Source of the DNA: Hyphomicrobiales bacterium | GTDB lineage: Bacteria > Pseudomonadota > Alphaproteobacteria > Rhizobiales > Xanthobacteraceae | Direction of reading: 5' to 3' | Length of the DNA stretch: 40,496 bases | NCBI GenBank assembly: GCA_023266695.1 | Contig: JAHFPO010000002.1 | Location: forward strand, 1-40,496 | Shown: in pieces, positions 24,693 through 32,132 of the stretch | How positions within the stretch are numbered: the first letter of the stretch is position 1 | Layout: each line of letters begins with the position of its first letter | Translations under genes and position numbers: made by a program | The notes under the pieces: generated by a model | The model's input: only the letters and a program-made list of their open reading frames with translations | Told to the model about the DNA's origin: nothing | Databases searched by the model: none

Positions 24693-25304
24693 TCAGGGCG
24701 CTACGCCAATCAAGACAAGCGGCACTGCTGGGACACCCTTTCCCTCGCGAACAAGATTGTAGAGCTCACTTTCGTAATATCCAACGCCCGACGACATATG
24801 CTGCTGCAATTCCTTCATCGGCAGAATTTCGACTCCCACATCGATTACGTCGCCAACGAAAAAGGCCAAGTGCTTAACAAAGAGATCGTACGCGACGAAG
24901 GCATACTTGCCAAATTGCGCTTCGACCGCCACTCGCTCTTTCACAAAGTCGGTCTGATTGTGCGAAGGAAGCGCTTTCAGACCAGCATTCTCGATTTCCG
25001 CCCTTTGTTGAGCCGCGTTCATGAACAACGTCTTTCGGATCAAACGGGCATCAGTAGTTACCCAATAGGAGATGCGCCGCTCAAGCCATTTGTGTTTTTC
25101 AAAACCGTTTCGGATGGCTTTGTTCATTGCCCTGGGCGAGTAGAACAACTTGCCCTTTGATCGAATTTCCTTGGAGACTTTTGTTCTGCAAGCGCTGGCG
25201 TCGGCCCGCTTGATAACGTCCTGTATCTCTTTCCAGAGGGACGGCTTATGGACCAACAAGATTTCGAGCCCGCCCAAGTGCGAGTACTTTTCCACGAGCC
25301 TCAT
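24693..25304 (-). CDS. Type II restriction endonuclease, BstYI/BglII family (predicted RGATCY)
   Basis: A 203-aa endonuclease. From the ATG at 25304 it starts MRLVEKYSHLGGLEILLVH, matching the BstYI start as I remember it, and it has the same total length. Asp119, Glu128 and Gln130 (NQTDFVKERVAVEAQFGKY) reproduce the D-x8-E-x-Q active site of BglII and BstYI. FVAYDLFVKHLAFFVGDVID, VEILPMKELQQHMSSG and GVPAVPLVLIGVAP are near-identical family blocks. The predicted site is R^GATCY; specificity between BstYI and BglII (AGATCT) types needs testing. The start overlaps the methyltransferase stop by ATGA. Codon use is clearly AT-richer than its neighbours, suggesting transfer. Confidence 0.9.
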   Translation of the reverse strand: MRLVEKYSHLGGLEILLVHKPSLWKEIQDVIKRADASACRTKVSKEIRSKGKLFYSPRAMNKAIRNGFEKHKWLERRISYWVTTDARLIRKTLFMNAAQQRAEIENAGLKALPSHNQTDFVKERVAVEAQFGKYAFVAYDLFVKHLAFFVGDVIDVGVEILPMKELQQHMSSGVGYYESELYNLVREGKGVPAVPLVLIGVAP

Positions 25305-26170
25305 CGATGACCGCCGTAAGGCTTGCTTGGATCGTATACTGGCCGATCCATCGGTCGCGTCTTCAAAGTACCCGCGCGCAGTTGATGAATGCGCTCCCAA
25401 GCAATGTCCACGTATTCAGGCTGAATATCACATCCGCACCCGACGCGACTGTGCTTGATCGCGCCGATAACTGTCGAGCCGACCCCCATGTAAGGATCGA
25501 AGACAATATCTCGTTTGCTTGTCATCGATAAGACGAGACGCTCAATCAGCTCTACGGGGAACTGACACGGATGAATTGTTTTTTCGACGTGATTATTTTT
25601 CACGTTTGGAAAAATCCAGACATCACTCGGATTCTTTCCAAGTGGATTGCCCGAAAGCTGACCGACCCTCGGTCCTTTGAAATGCTTTTTGTTGGGATAC
25701 TTCGAAGGCACCCGGATCGAGTCGAGATTGAAGGTATAGTTTTTCGACTTCGTGAACCAAAGAATGGTTTCATGTCGACCCGACAAGCGCTTCGAGCAAT
25801 GCAACCCGTGCTCAAAGTGCCAAATGATCCGATTTCGCAGTTGAAGGCCGTGGTCTTTGAAAATGCGGTAGAGAATTACGTCTAAAGGGAATACCTCGCC
25901 ATCCTGCACATGGTTCCCGACTTGCCAGCAAATTGACCCCTTTGGGTGTAGGAGGCGAACACATTCCGAAATAACTTGGGCTTGGACCTTTACATAATTT
26001 TCAAGTGAATCTCTCTTTTCGTAGCTCTTTCCGATGTTGTACGGAGGAGATGTGACAATCAGCTTGACGCTGTTGTTCTTCATCCGCCGCATGAAAGACA
26101 GGTTATCTTCACAAGCAATTTGAACTTGAGCGTCAGCGCGCAGTCTGACGATCCGAGCGTGCATATTCAT
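25301..26170 (-). CDS. Beta-class DNA methyltransferase of the BstYI-like system (probable N4-cytosine)
   Basis: A 289-aa modification enzyme partnering the endonuclease. Motif order is beta-class: the catalytic motif IV TSPPYN (residues 40-45) comes first, then a target-recognition region (about 110-190). HPCQFPVELIERL follows at about 200-212, and motif I FDPYMGVGSTVIGAI is at about 224-238. S-P-P-Y is typical of N4-cytosine methylases, though some adenine enzymes share it. The ATG at 26170 (alternative at 26164) follows a GGTGA box. It is translated just ahead of the endonuclease through an ATGA overlap, so modification precedes restriction. No separate controller gene is evident. Confidence 0.9.
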   Translation of the reverse strand: MNMHARIVRLRADAQVQIACEDNLSFMRRMKNNSVKLIVTSPPYNIGKSYEKRDSLENYVKVQAQVISECVRLLHPKGSICWQVGNHVQDGEVFPLDVILYRIFKDHGLQLRNRIIWHFEHGLHCSKRLSGRHETILWFTKSKNYTFNLDSIRVPSKYPNKKHFKGPRVGQLSGNPLGKNPSDVWIFPNVKNNHVEKTIHPCQFPVELIERLVLSMTSKRDIVFDPYMGVGSTVIGAIKHSRVGCGCDIQPEYVDIAWERIHQLRAGTLKTRPMDRPVYDPSKPYGGHR

Positions 26171-26226
26171 TAGGAATCACCGCCGAAAAAATAGTTCTTG
26201 ATTTGTTCGCAAAGAAGTTGGAAAGT

Positions 26227-26239
26227 CAAGATACTCGCT
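26227..26239. repeat. Right copy of 13-bp inverted repeat bracketing the restriction-modification genes
   Basis: CAAGATACTCGCT here is the exact reverse complement of 24340-24352. It lies 57 bases upstream of the methyltransferase start. The flanks beyond the 13 bases do not match, and no direct target duplication is visible outside the pair. Confidence 0.6.
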
Positions 26240-26361
26240 GGCTGGTTTTGCCCTTGGCCAACAATTTATTGGCCCAGAAGGTTCTGCTTTTTCGCAGATT
26301 GTCCTTACTTCGGCGGCGGCCTATTCGTCATCTCGTTCGTGCATTTTTTGATCAGAATTTT

Positions 26362-26606
26362 TTATCCGAATTGCGAGTGACCAGCAGTCACCTCTTGATC
26401 ATTCACATTGCTCACCACGAAGGTGAAGAGAAAATCGTTCATTCCAACCAGCCTCGCATATTCATCTTCCTCCGCATTTCGCTCCTTCACCACCAAGAAT
26501 CAACATCGCCGCTGCTGCGCGCGCACAAATCATCCGCTAACGCCCGGATATCGTTCGCCATTCCGCAACACAGATAAGCCTCTATTTCGTGCTCAACTTG
26601 CCCCAT
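26362..26606 (-). pseudogene. Two overlapping short frames, possible frameshifted remnant
   Basis: A 39-codon frame from ATG 26606 (starts MGQVEHEIEAYLCCGMANDI) ends in TGA at 26487. A second frame runs from TTG/GTG at 26496-26490 to TAA at 26362 and contains RNAEEDEYARLVGMNDFLFT. Together they would give a single protein of about 80 residues if one frameshift were repaired. Their composition is protein-like (acidic helices, a hydrophobic segment), but I recognise no family. They lie upstream of the methyltransferase, where restriction-modification systems often keep a controller gene; no helix-turn-helix is visible. Confidence 0.25.
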
Positions 26607-26664
26607 AGCTTGAATGACAGGCGTTCAGCTATTTCGAACCCAGCCGATTTCGGGAGAATGTAAC

Positions 26665-26952
26665 GTGACCAAGGCTTCGAACACGGGCGTGATCGCCGCC
26701 CCCAATCCGGGCTCGCCGACGGCGCCGAAAGCCGGTGCTGAGGCCGCGCCGAACCTGGGCGCCGCGCACCCGCGTCCGCTCAAGATCCGCCGCAAGGACG
26801 TCCACGACAAGTGGCAGATGATCTCCGACCAGGAAGCCAACAACTTGCGAGCCAAGAGCGACCTGGTGGCGATGGTGCAGGCGAAGTACGGCGTGAACCC
26901 GTGGCAGGCCCAGAACGAAGTCGATGCCTGGGCGAACGGCCGCGATTTCTGA
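26665..26952 (+). CDS. CsbD-like small protein
   Basis: A 95-aa protein starting at GTG 26665, with GGGAGA eight bases upstream. The first 40 residues are Ala/Pro/Gly-rich and probably disordered. From about residue 45 the sequence KWQMISDQEANNLRAKSDLV, then MVQAKYGVNPWQAQNEVDAW, follows the CsbD/YjbJ pattern (W near the start, two helices, Y-G, final W). CsbD-like proteins are abundant stress-induced proteins of unknown mechanism. An upstream in-frame ATG at 26614 has no ribosome-binding site. It is the first of three small plus-strand genes. Confidence 0.7.
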   Translation: MTKASNTGVIAAPNPGSPTAPKAGAEAAPNLGAAHPRPLKIRRKDVHDKWQMISDQEANNLRAKSDLVAMVQAKYGVNPWQAQNEVDAWANGRDF

Positions 26953-27029
26953 GTGCGAGTTCACCGGGCCGACCCGGCGGCCAGAAGTTTCGGCCCGACC
27001 GGGTGGATCGGGCCAGCAGGAGACGAGCT

Positions 27030-27236
27030 TTGTCATCTCACAGATTCACGGTCGGCCAGACGGTCTATCTCAGGCCGGCGCGCTACGACCGCACCGCCAC
27101 GCCGGCGGGGAGCTACCGCATCACCCGGCTGCTGCCGGAAGAGAGCGGCGATCTTCAGTACCGCATCAAGAGCGTCCGCGACGCCCACGAGCGGGTCGCC
27201 AACGAGAGCCAGCTCGATCGCGGTCAGCCGGCGTGA
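27030..27236 (+). CDS. Conserved small hypothetical protein with TTG start
   Basis: A 68-aa protein. AGGAGA seven bases upstream points to a TTG start at 27030. The sequence HRFTVGQTVYLRPARYDRTA, then PAGSYRITRLLPEESGDLQY, then RIKSVRDAHERVANESQL looks like a small SH3-like beta-barrel. Very similar short proteins occur in many Hyphomicrobiales genomes; none has a known function to my knowledge. It lies 77 bases after the CsbD-like gene and 60 bases before the next small gene. Confidence 0.72.
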   Translation: MSSHRFTVGQTVYLRPARYDRTATPAGSYRITRLLPEESGDLQYRIKSVRDAHERVANESQLDRGQPA

Positions 27237-27296
27237 GCTTGGCGCGCGCCGCTGGCGCCGAAACCGATGTAAAATCCGCCGACAGGAAGGACGTGA

Positions 27297-27602
27297 ATGA
27301 TGGCCCGTTTTGATTACAAGAAGTCCGCCGAGCTGTTCCCGAGCCGGAGCCGCAAAGCGAACCGGCCGATGGGCTACCGCCGCTTCGACAGCGCCGCCGA
27401 AGCGGTGCGCTTCGCGATCGAGGAGCTGCCGCGCGAATTCCTGCTCGGCGCCTATATGGAAGTCGACGAGAAGCGGTTCAATCACGCCGACATCCGCAGG
27501 CTGTACGAGAACGCCGATTATCCGCTGCCGCGGCCGACCAACGGCGGCAAGGCGGCGGCGAAGACGGCCGCGCCCCAGGCAAAGGCGCCGGTTCCCGCGT
27601 GA
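27297..27602 (+). CDS. Conserved small hypothetical protein
   Basis: A 101-aa protein starting MMARFDYKKSAELFPSRSRK. AGGAAGG lies six bases before the ATG at 27297; a second ATG follows directly. The core (GYRRFDSAAEAVRFAIEELP, then REFLLGAYMEVDEKRFNHAD, then IRRLYENADYPLPR) is predicted alpha/beta. An Ala/Lys/Pro-rich tail ends the protein. It is a recurrent rhizobial hypothetical family of unknown role. It is probably co-transcribed with the two small genes before it. Confidence 0.72.
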   Translation: MMARFDYKKSAELFPSRSRKANRPMGYRRFDSAAEAVRFAIEELPREFLLGAYMEVDEKRFNHADIRRLYENADYPLPRPTNGGKAAAKTAAPQAKAPVPA

Positions 27603-27713
27603 GCGCGTGATCCGGCCCGGCCGCCAGTCCGGCAGCGGATCAGTTTAAATCAATTCCACGCATCATCCTGAGAAGGCTGCGGCAAGCCGGGCTCGTCCGA
27701 CTTGCCCCGCCCC

Positions 27714-28247
27714 TCACTTCGCGGCGCTCTTCATCTTGTCGTAGGTGAAGACGTAGTCCTCCTTGTCGAGCGGCTTGTGGCAATTGAAGCAGCCGGTGAG
27801 ATTGGCCTTCTCGTTCACCTTCTTCTCGGGGGTGAAGGATTGATATTCCCACTCGCCGTTCCGCACATTGTCCGGATATTCGGTGCCCCAGCCGGTGCGC
27901 TTCTCCATCACCCCGTAGCCGACGACGTTGGTCTTGATGAAGCGCCCGTTGGCGTCCTTCTCGGGATTGCCTTGGGCGTCGAGCTTGGCGGCATATTGCA
28001 CCAGCGTGATCACCGTGCCGCTCGGCAGCGGCTGGCCTTTCTTGGCCGCATCGAGCGCCGCGGCCGAGGTGTAGTATTCGCGATACTGCTTGTTGTCGGC
28101 GCGATCGAAGGTCGTATAGAGCTGGCCCTGGGCGTAGTTCTCCGGAAAGGCGATCTTGTCGCCGCCGGCGCGGACCTGAACCAAAAGCGCCGATGCGACG
28201 AGCGCGCCGATGGCGGCGGAAATCGCGACGGAATAATGGAATTTCAT
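27714..28247 (-). CDS. Cytochrome P460 family c-type haem protein
   Basis: A 177-aa periplasmic protein with an N-terminal signal or anchor (residues 5-27). A single haem-binding CFNCH (Cys153, Cys156, His157) lies near the C-terminus. The preceding beta-rich fold with YREYYTSAAAL, GTVITLVQYAAKLD and VVGYGVMEKRTGWG is typical of the cytochrome P460/DUF family. Family members oxidise hydroxylamine or bind NO, but most rhizobial copies are untested. An AGGGAGGAC box precedes the ATG. It stands alone between the small plus-strand genes and a repeat-rich gap. Confidence 0.88.
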   Translation of the reverse strand: MKFHYSVAISAAIGALVASALLVQVRAGGDKIAFPENYAQGQLYTTFDRADNKQYREYYTSAAALDAAKKGQPLPSGTVITLVQYAAKLDAQGNPEKDANGRFIKTNVVGYGVMEKRTGWGTEYPDNVRNGEWEYQSFTPEKKVNEKANLTGCFNCHKPLDKEDYVFTYDKMKSAAK

Positions 28248-28369
28248 GCTGTCCTCCCTGATGCGGCCGCCCGGGATGCCCCCGAGCGGGCCGGCGGCTT
28301 CGGCATATAAACAATGCCACGCCCCAGCTTATTCCTTCCCGGCCGCAAGGAAAGAAGACAATCCGGCTT

Positions 28370-28415
28370 CTAGAGCGGTTTCCGATCGAATTGAATCGAG
28401 AAACCGCTCTAGATT
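28370..28415. repeat. Palindromic half of a rhizobial interspersed repeat
   Basis: TCTAGAGCGGTTTC pairs with GAAACCGCTCTAGA around GATCGAATTGAATCGA-type AT-rich centre sequence. It resembles a repeat very common between genes of Bradyrhizobium and relatives. The continuation expected for that repeat (GAACCGGTATCCACTTCGCC and CGGAAAATGCTCTAA) is found only at 28605-28637, after an 82-bp tandem duplication. Confidence 0.75.
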
Positions 28416-28440
28416 CTTGTTTTATCGCATTTTCTGCTGT

Positions 28441-28522
28441 GTTCGCGCTGACGAAGTGGCCAGCGCGAACATGATTAAGTGAGCCGCACCGGACACTCGC
28501 CCTGCGGGCTCGTCGGTGCGGC
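28441..28522. repeat. 82-bp tandem repeat, copy 1
   Basis: The first of two identical 82-bp units. Each starts with a perfect 10-bp hairpin (GTTCGCGCTG/CAGCGCGAAC around ACGAAGTGGC). Each then has a second imperfect hairpin (GCCGCACCG/CGGTGCGGC) enclosing GCCC-TGC-GGGC. Confidence 0.85.
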
Positions 28523-28604
28523 GTTCGCGCTGACGAAGTGGCCAGCGCGAACATGATTAAGTGAGCCGCACCGGACACTCGCCCTGCGGGCTCGTCGGTG
28601 CGGC
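28523..28604. repeat. 82-bp tandem repeat, copy 2
   Basis: Identical to 28441-28522 at every base and directly adjoining it. The last bases run straight into GAACCGG, the right part of the interrupted interspersed repeat. Perfect identity points to a recent duplication. Confidence 0.85.
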
Positions 28605-28690
28605 GAACCGGTATCCACTTCGCCGGAAAATGCTCTAATCCAGCCTCGCCACCAGCCGCGCTGCCGCCGCGACGTGCAGTCCACGCATCA

Positions 28691-31129
28691 TCATCGGCTC
28701 TTGCTCTTGAACGTCCTGGTCCCCGCCTTGCCGCCGCGCGAGGAAGGGGCGCGTTCGGTGCGCCGCAATTGCCCCTCACCCTCCGCGCCGCTGCGCGCCG
28801 CTCCTCCCTCTCCCCGCAGGCGGGGAGAGGGTTGGGGTGAGGGGCTTTTCGCGCTCGGATCGTCGAGCACCGCCATTTCGATGCCGCGCAGGCGCTTGAT
28901 CTCGTCGCGCAGGCGCGCCGCCTCCTCGAATTCGAGATTGCCGGCGGCCTCCTTCATGCGCTCCTCCATATCGGCGATCACGGCTTCGAAATTATGGCCG
29001 ATGGCGATCGCCTCCTCGAAGCCGGTGTCCACCATCACATGGTCGCGCTCGTACATGCTCGACATCACGTCGGCGATCGAGCGCTGGATGGTCTCGGGCG
29101 TAATCCCGTTCGCCGCGTTCCAGGCCGCCTGCTTGGTGCGGCGGCGGTCGGTCTCAGCGATGGCGCGCTCGATCGAGCCGGTGCGGGTGTCGGCATAGAG
29201 GATCACGCGGCCGTCCACATTGCGCGCGGCGCGGCCGATGGTCTGGATGAGCGAGGTCTCCGAACGGAGAAATCCCTCCTTGTCGGCGTCGAGGATCGCG
29301 ACCAGCGCGCATTCGGGAATGTCGAGGCCCTCGCGTAGGAGATTGATTCCCACCAGCACGTCGAAGGCCCCCAGGCGGAGATCGCGAATAATCTCGATGC
29401 GCTCGATGGTGTCGATGTCGGAATGCATGTAGCGTACGCGCACGCCCTGCTCGTGCAGATATTCGGTGAGGTCCTCGGCCATGCGCTTGGTGAGGACGGT
29501 GACCAGCGTCCGGTAGCCGTGCTGCGCGACCGCGCGCACCTCGCCCAATAGGTCGTCGACCTGGGTGCGCGCCGGCCGCACGATCACCTCGGGATCGACC
29601 AGGCCGGTGGGCCGGATCACCTGCTCGGCGAAGACGCCGTGGGTCTCGGCGAGCTCCCACGGGCCCGGCGTCGCCGACACCGCCACGGTCTGCGGCCGCA
29701 TCAAGTCCCATTCCTCGAAGCGGAGCGGCCGATTGTCCATGCACGAGGGCAGGCGAAAGCCGTATTCGGCGAGCGTCGCCTTCCTCCGGAAGTCGCCGCG
29801 GAACATGCCGCCCAATTGCGGGATGGTGACGTGGCTCTCGTCCACGAACACCAGCGCATTGTCGGGAAGATATTCGAACAGCGTCGGCGGCGGCTCGCCC
29901 GGCTTGCGGCCGGTCAAGTAGCGCGAATAGTTCTCGATGCCGGCGCACGAGCCGGTGGCGGCCATCATTTCGAGATCGAACAGCGTGCGCTGCTCCAGGC
30001 GCTGCGCCTCCAACAGGCGGCCGGCGCGGTTCAACTGGTCGAGGCGCTGCTTCAGTTCGGTTTTGATGCCGGTGATCGCCTGGGCGAGCGTCGGCTTCGG
30101 CGTCACGTAGTGCGAATTGGCGTAGATCTTGACGAGCTCGAGGTCGGCCGATTTGGCGCCGGTGAGCGGGTCGAATTCCTGGATCGACTCGATCTCGTCG
30201 CCGAACAGCGAAATCCGCCAGGCGCGGTCCTCGTAGTGGGCCGGGTAGAGCTCGATCACGTCGCCGCGCACGCGGAAGCTGCCGCGGTAGAAATCCATGT
30301 CGGTGCGCCGGTACATGAGCGCGACGAGGTCGGCGATGAGCGCGCGCTGGCTGACGCGGTCGCCGCGCTTGAGTGCGAAGGTCATGGCGCTATAGGTCTC
30401 GACCGAGCCGATGCCGTAGATGCAGGAAACCGAGGCGACGATGATGACGTCGTCGCGCTCCAAGAGCGCGCGCGTCGCGGCATGGCGCATGCGGTCGATC
30501 TGCTCGTTGATGGAGGATTCTTTCTCGATATAGGTGTCGGTGCGCGGGACATAGGCCTCGGGCTGGTAATAATCGTAATAGCTCACGAAATATTCGACCG
30601 CGTTGTCCGGAAAGAAACTCTTGAACTCGCCATAGAGCTGGGCGGCGAGGGTCTTGTTGGGCGCGAGCACCAAGGCCGGGCGCTCCACGCGCGCGATCAC
30701 CTGCGCCATGGTGAAGGTCTTGCCCGAGCCGGTGACGCCCAAGAGCACCTGCATGCGCTCGGCGGCGTTGGCGCCCTTCACCAGCTCCGCGATCGCCTGC
30801 GGCTGGTCGCCCTTGGGCTCGAACGGAGAGACCAGATTGAATTTCCTGCCGCCCTCCAGTTTTTCCGGCCGCTCGGGCCGGTGCGGCACCCACACCTGAT
30901 GGCGGAACTCGGGCCGGCCTTCGGCGAGGAGCGCGTTGAGCGCTTCGGCCGAGGCGGTAGCGCCGAGGGAGGGGACGAGATCGGTTTCGTCGCCGGCGAG
31001 GCCGAGCTCGACGGCGAGCTTGGGGTCGAGGCCGGTGACCGGCGCCGGCTCGAAGGCGCGCTGGCCCCGCTCGGCCATGCCGTGGTGGGTGCCGCGGGCG
31101 GTGCGATAGGGCTTCAGGGGCTTCGGCAT
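28691..31129 (-). CDS. uvrB: Excinuclease ABC subunit B
   Basis: UvrB is the damage-verifying helicase-like subunit of UvrABC. It is 812 aa, against 673 in E. coli. A roughly 95-residue N-terminal extension precedes FNLVSPFEPKGDQPQAI. Walker A is GVTGSGKT (131-138). VEYFVSYYDYYQPEAYVP is the beta-hairpin, VDESH is motif II, and helicase motifs V-VI are GINLLREGLDIPE and QTIGRAARN. The UVR domain (ADMEERMKEAAGNLEFEEAA) is followed by a tail absent from E. coli. That tail contains SPSPQPSPRLRGEGGAARSG, the translation of a palindromic repeat. uvrC is in the same window. Confidence 0.97.
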   Translation of the reverse strand: MPKPLKPYRTARGTHHGMAERGQRAFEPAPVTGLDPKLAVELGLAGDETDLVPSLGATASAEALNALLAEGRPEFRHQVWVPHRPERPEKLEGGRKFNLVSPFEPKGDQPQAIAELVKGANAAERMQVLLGVTGSGKTFTMAQVIARVERPALVLAPNKTLAAQLYGEFKSFFPDNAVEYFVSYYDYYQPEAYVPRTDTYIEKESSINEQIDRMRHAATRALLERDDVIIVASVSCIYGIGSVETYSAMTFALKRGDRVSQRALIADLVALMYRRTDMDFYRGSFRVRGDVIELYPAHYEDRAWRISLFGDEIESIQEFDPLTGAKSADLELVKIYANSHYVTPKPTLAQAITGIKTELKQRLDQLNRAGRLLEAQRLEQRTLFDLEMMAATGSCAGIENYSRYLTGRKPGEPPPTLFEYLPDNALVFVDESHVTIPQLGGMFRGDFRRKATLAEYGFRLPSCMDNRPLRFEEWDLMRPQTVAVSATPGPWELAETHGVFAEQVIRPTGLVDPEVIVRPARTQVDDLLGEVRAVAQHGYRTLVTVLTKRMAEDLTEYLHEQGVRVRYMHSDIDTIERIEIIRDLRLGAFDVLVGINLLREGLDIPECALVAILDADKEGFLRSETSLIQTIGRAARNVDGRVILYADTRTGSIERAIAETDRRRTKQAAWNAANGITPETIQRSIADVMSSMYERDHVMVDTGFEEAIAIGHNFEAVIADMEERMKEAAGNLEFEEAARLRDEIKRLRGIEMAVLDDPSAKSPSPQPSPRLRGEGGAARSGAEGEGQLRRTERAPSSRGGKAGTRTFKSKSR
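28772..28844. repeat. Palindromic repeat inside the uvrB 3' coding end
   Basis: CCCCTCACCC at the left pairs with GGGTGAGGGG at the right, and CCCTCTCCCCGC pairs with GCGGGGAGAGGG near the right arm. This is a form of a repeat often seen between proteobacterial genes. Here it lies inside uvrB and is read in frame without a stop. Confidence 0.8.
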
Positions 31130-31173
31130 CGGCCCAATATGGGGTGAGTCCGGCCGCGTTGGAAGCCGTCGCC

Positions 31174-32109
31174 TCAGTGCAGCAAAGTGATGGCGCAGGA
31201 TTCCTTCAACTGGGTCTGCGTGCGCGCCGGCAAAGCCGGGAAGAATTTCAGCCCGGTCAGGGATTCGATCGAATTCACGCCGACGCGAAATTGCTTGACG
31301 TATTCAAGAAAGCTCTGCTTGCCGCGCAGCGTGCGGTGATCGATGTTCGGCATCAGGAACGCGTTCACCCGGCCCATGCCCGGATCGTAGATGATCTTGT
31401 ACAGCGCCGCCGGGATATGCACGCCGTCGGTGCAGGACGCCGAAGGATTTTCGTTGCTTTGCGGGCACATTTCCTTGCGTGGAAGCGGGTTCAACACGAT
31501 CTCATTCCGGCAGGCGTCGGCCTCGCGCTTGATACGAACCGCGCGCGATTCCTGTTCCACCGGCCCGGTGATCACGTAAAGCTCGGGCCGGCTCTCGGCG
31601 AGCTTCTGCACCAGCGATTCCAGTCCGCGCCAGCTGTCTTGATTGAAGCCCTTGCCTACCTGCGGAACCGCATTGGTGAAGAAGAAAGTGTCGAACAGGA
31701 TTTGTTGGGAGCTCTTGAAATCGGCGGCGGCGGCCTGGTGGCCCTGGTCGAACCCACTTTTTTTGTAGTCAGAGCCGCGCGCTTGCGTTTCATCCGGTGC
31801 GGCCGGATCCGCCTTGAAGTTCGCGCCTTTGCGCCCGAACGGACCCTGCAACAGTTCGGGGGTGAGCCGTTCCATCACCCATTCGGGAATCCGGGTGCGA
31901 GCGTTTTGCGCGGTGATATAGCCGAGATGACAAATGATCTTGATGTCGTCGGCGGTGGCGTCGTCGTCCGTCTTCTCGGGCAGGCCGATATCGGCCCGGA
32001 TTTTCCGGCACTCCGCCGTGTCATTCGCCGGCTGGTCTTGGGCGCGGACGCCCGCGCCGGGCGCCATGCCCGCGAGCAGCAGGACGAGAATTGCGGTGGC
32101 GCGCAGCAT
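31174..32109 (-). CDS. Secreted DNA/RNA non-specific endonuclease (NucA/EndoG family), DQGH variant
   Basis: A 311-aa exported nuclease of the beta-beta-alpha-metal family. After a signal peptide (about residues 1-23) and a 75-residue helical lead, the active-site motif reads DQGHQAAAADF (residues 121-131), where the family usually has DRGH. His124 is the general base. TNAVPQVGKGFNQDSWRGLE holds the metal-binding Asn (156). VITGPV and VHIPAALYKIIYD follow, as in NucA. Replacement of the conserved Arg by Gln may change activity. A start at 32109 suits the signal peptide. It is the last of three tightly spaced minus-strand genes. Confidence 0.87.
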   Translation of the reverse strand: MLRATAILVLLLAGMAPGAGVRAQDQPANDTAECRKIRADIGLPEKTDDDATADDIKIICHLGYITAQNARTRIPEWVMERLTPELLQGPFGRKGANFKADPAAPDETQARGSDYKKSGFDQGHQAAAADFKSSQQILFDTFFFTNAVPQVGKGFNQDSWRGLESLVQKLAESRPELYVITGPVEQESRAVRIKREADACRNEIVLNPLPRKEMCPQSNENPSASCTDGVHIPAALYKIIYDPGMGRVNAFLMPNIDHRTLRGKQSFLEYVKQFRVGVNSIESLTGLKFFPALPARTQTQLKESCAITLLH

Positions 32110-32132
32110 AACTTGGCCTCCTTCAGCCGGAA

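Larger units (their letters stand above)
26171..26664. other. 494-base AT-richer gap upstream of the methyltransferase
   Basis: This gap should contain the promoter of the restriction-modification operon and of the plus-strand gene at 26665. It holds the right copy of the 13-bp inverted repeat, an inverted repeat GGCCAA/TTGGCC near 26260-26276, and two short minus-strand frames listed separately. The rest shows no convincing coding character on either strand. The AT-rich composition extends to about 26640. Confidence 0.5.
28248..28690. other. 443-base repeat-filled gap between the P460 gene and uvrB
   Basis: No gene is supported. From 28370 to about 28637 the gap is a mosaic repeat element, listed in parts below. 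Outside it there is only GC-rich sequence around the P460 promoter and about 50 bases before the uvrB stop. Confidence 0.7.

Noticed and set aside
26203..26577. Plus-strand frame of 124 codons in the island gap
   Set aside because: Composition is Leu/Ser/Arg-rich without a plausible fold, no ribosome-binding site is seen, and it crosses the right inverted repeat.
28441..28604. Tandem repeats considered as a CRISPR array
   Set aside because: The units adjoin directly with no spacers, only two copies exist, each unit is 82 bp with internal hairpins, and no cas gene is nearby.
28475..28684. Minus-strand frames through the 82-bp repeats coding for a repeated Arg-rich peptide
   Set aside because: The coding appearance comes from reading through the duplicated non-coding repeat; no start signal or homology.
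29639..31147. Plus-strand frame of about 500 codons opposite uvrB
   Set aside because: It is antisense to well-conserved UvrB helicase motifs; the translation is rich in repeated Arg/Glu/Asp/Val typical of shadow frames.
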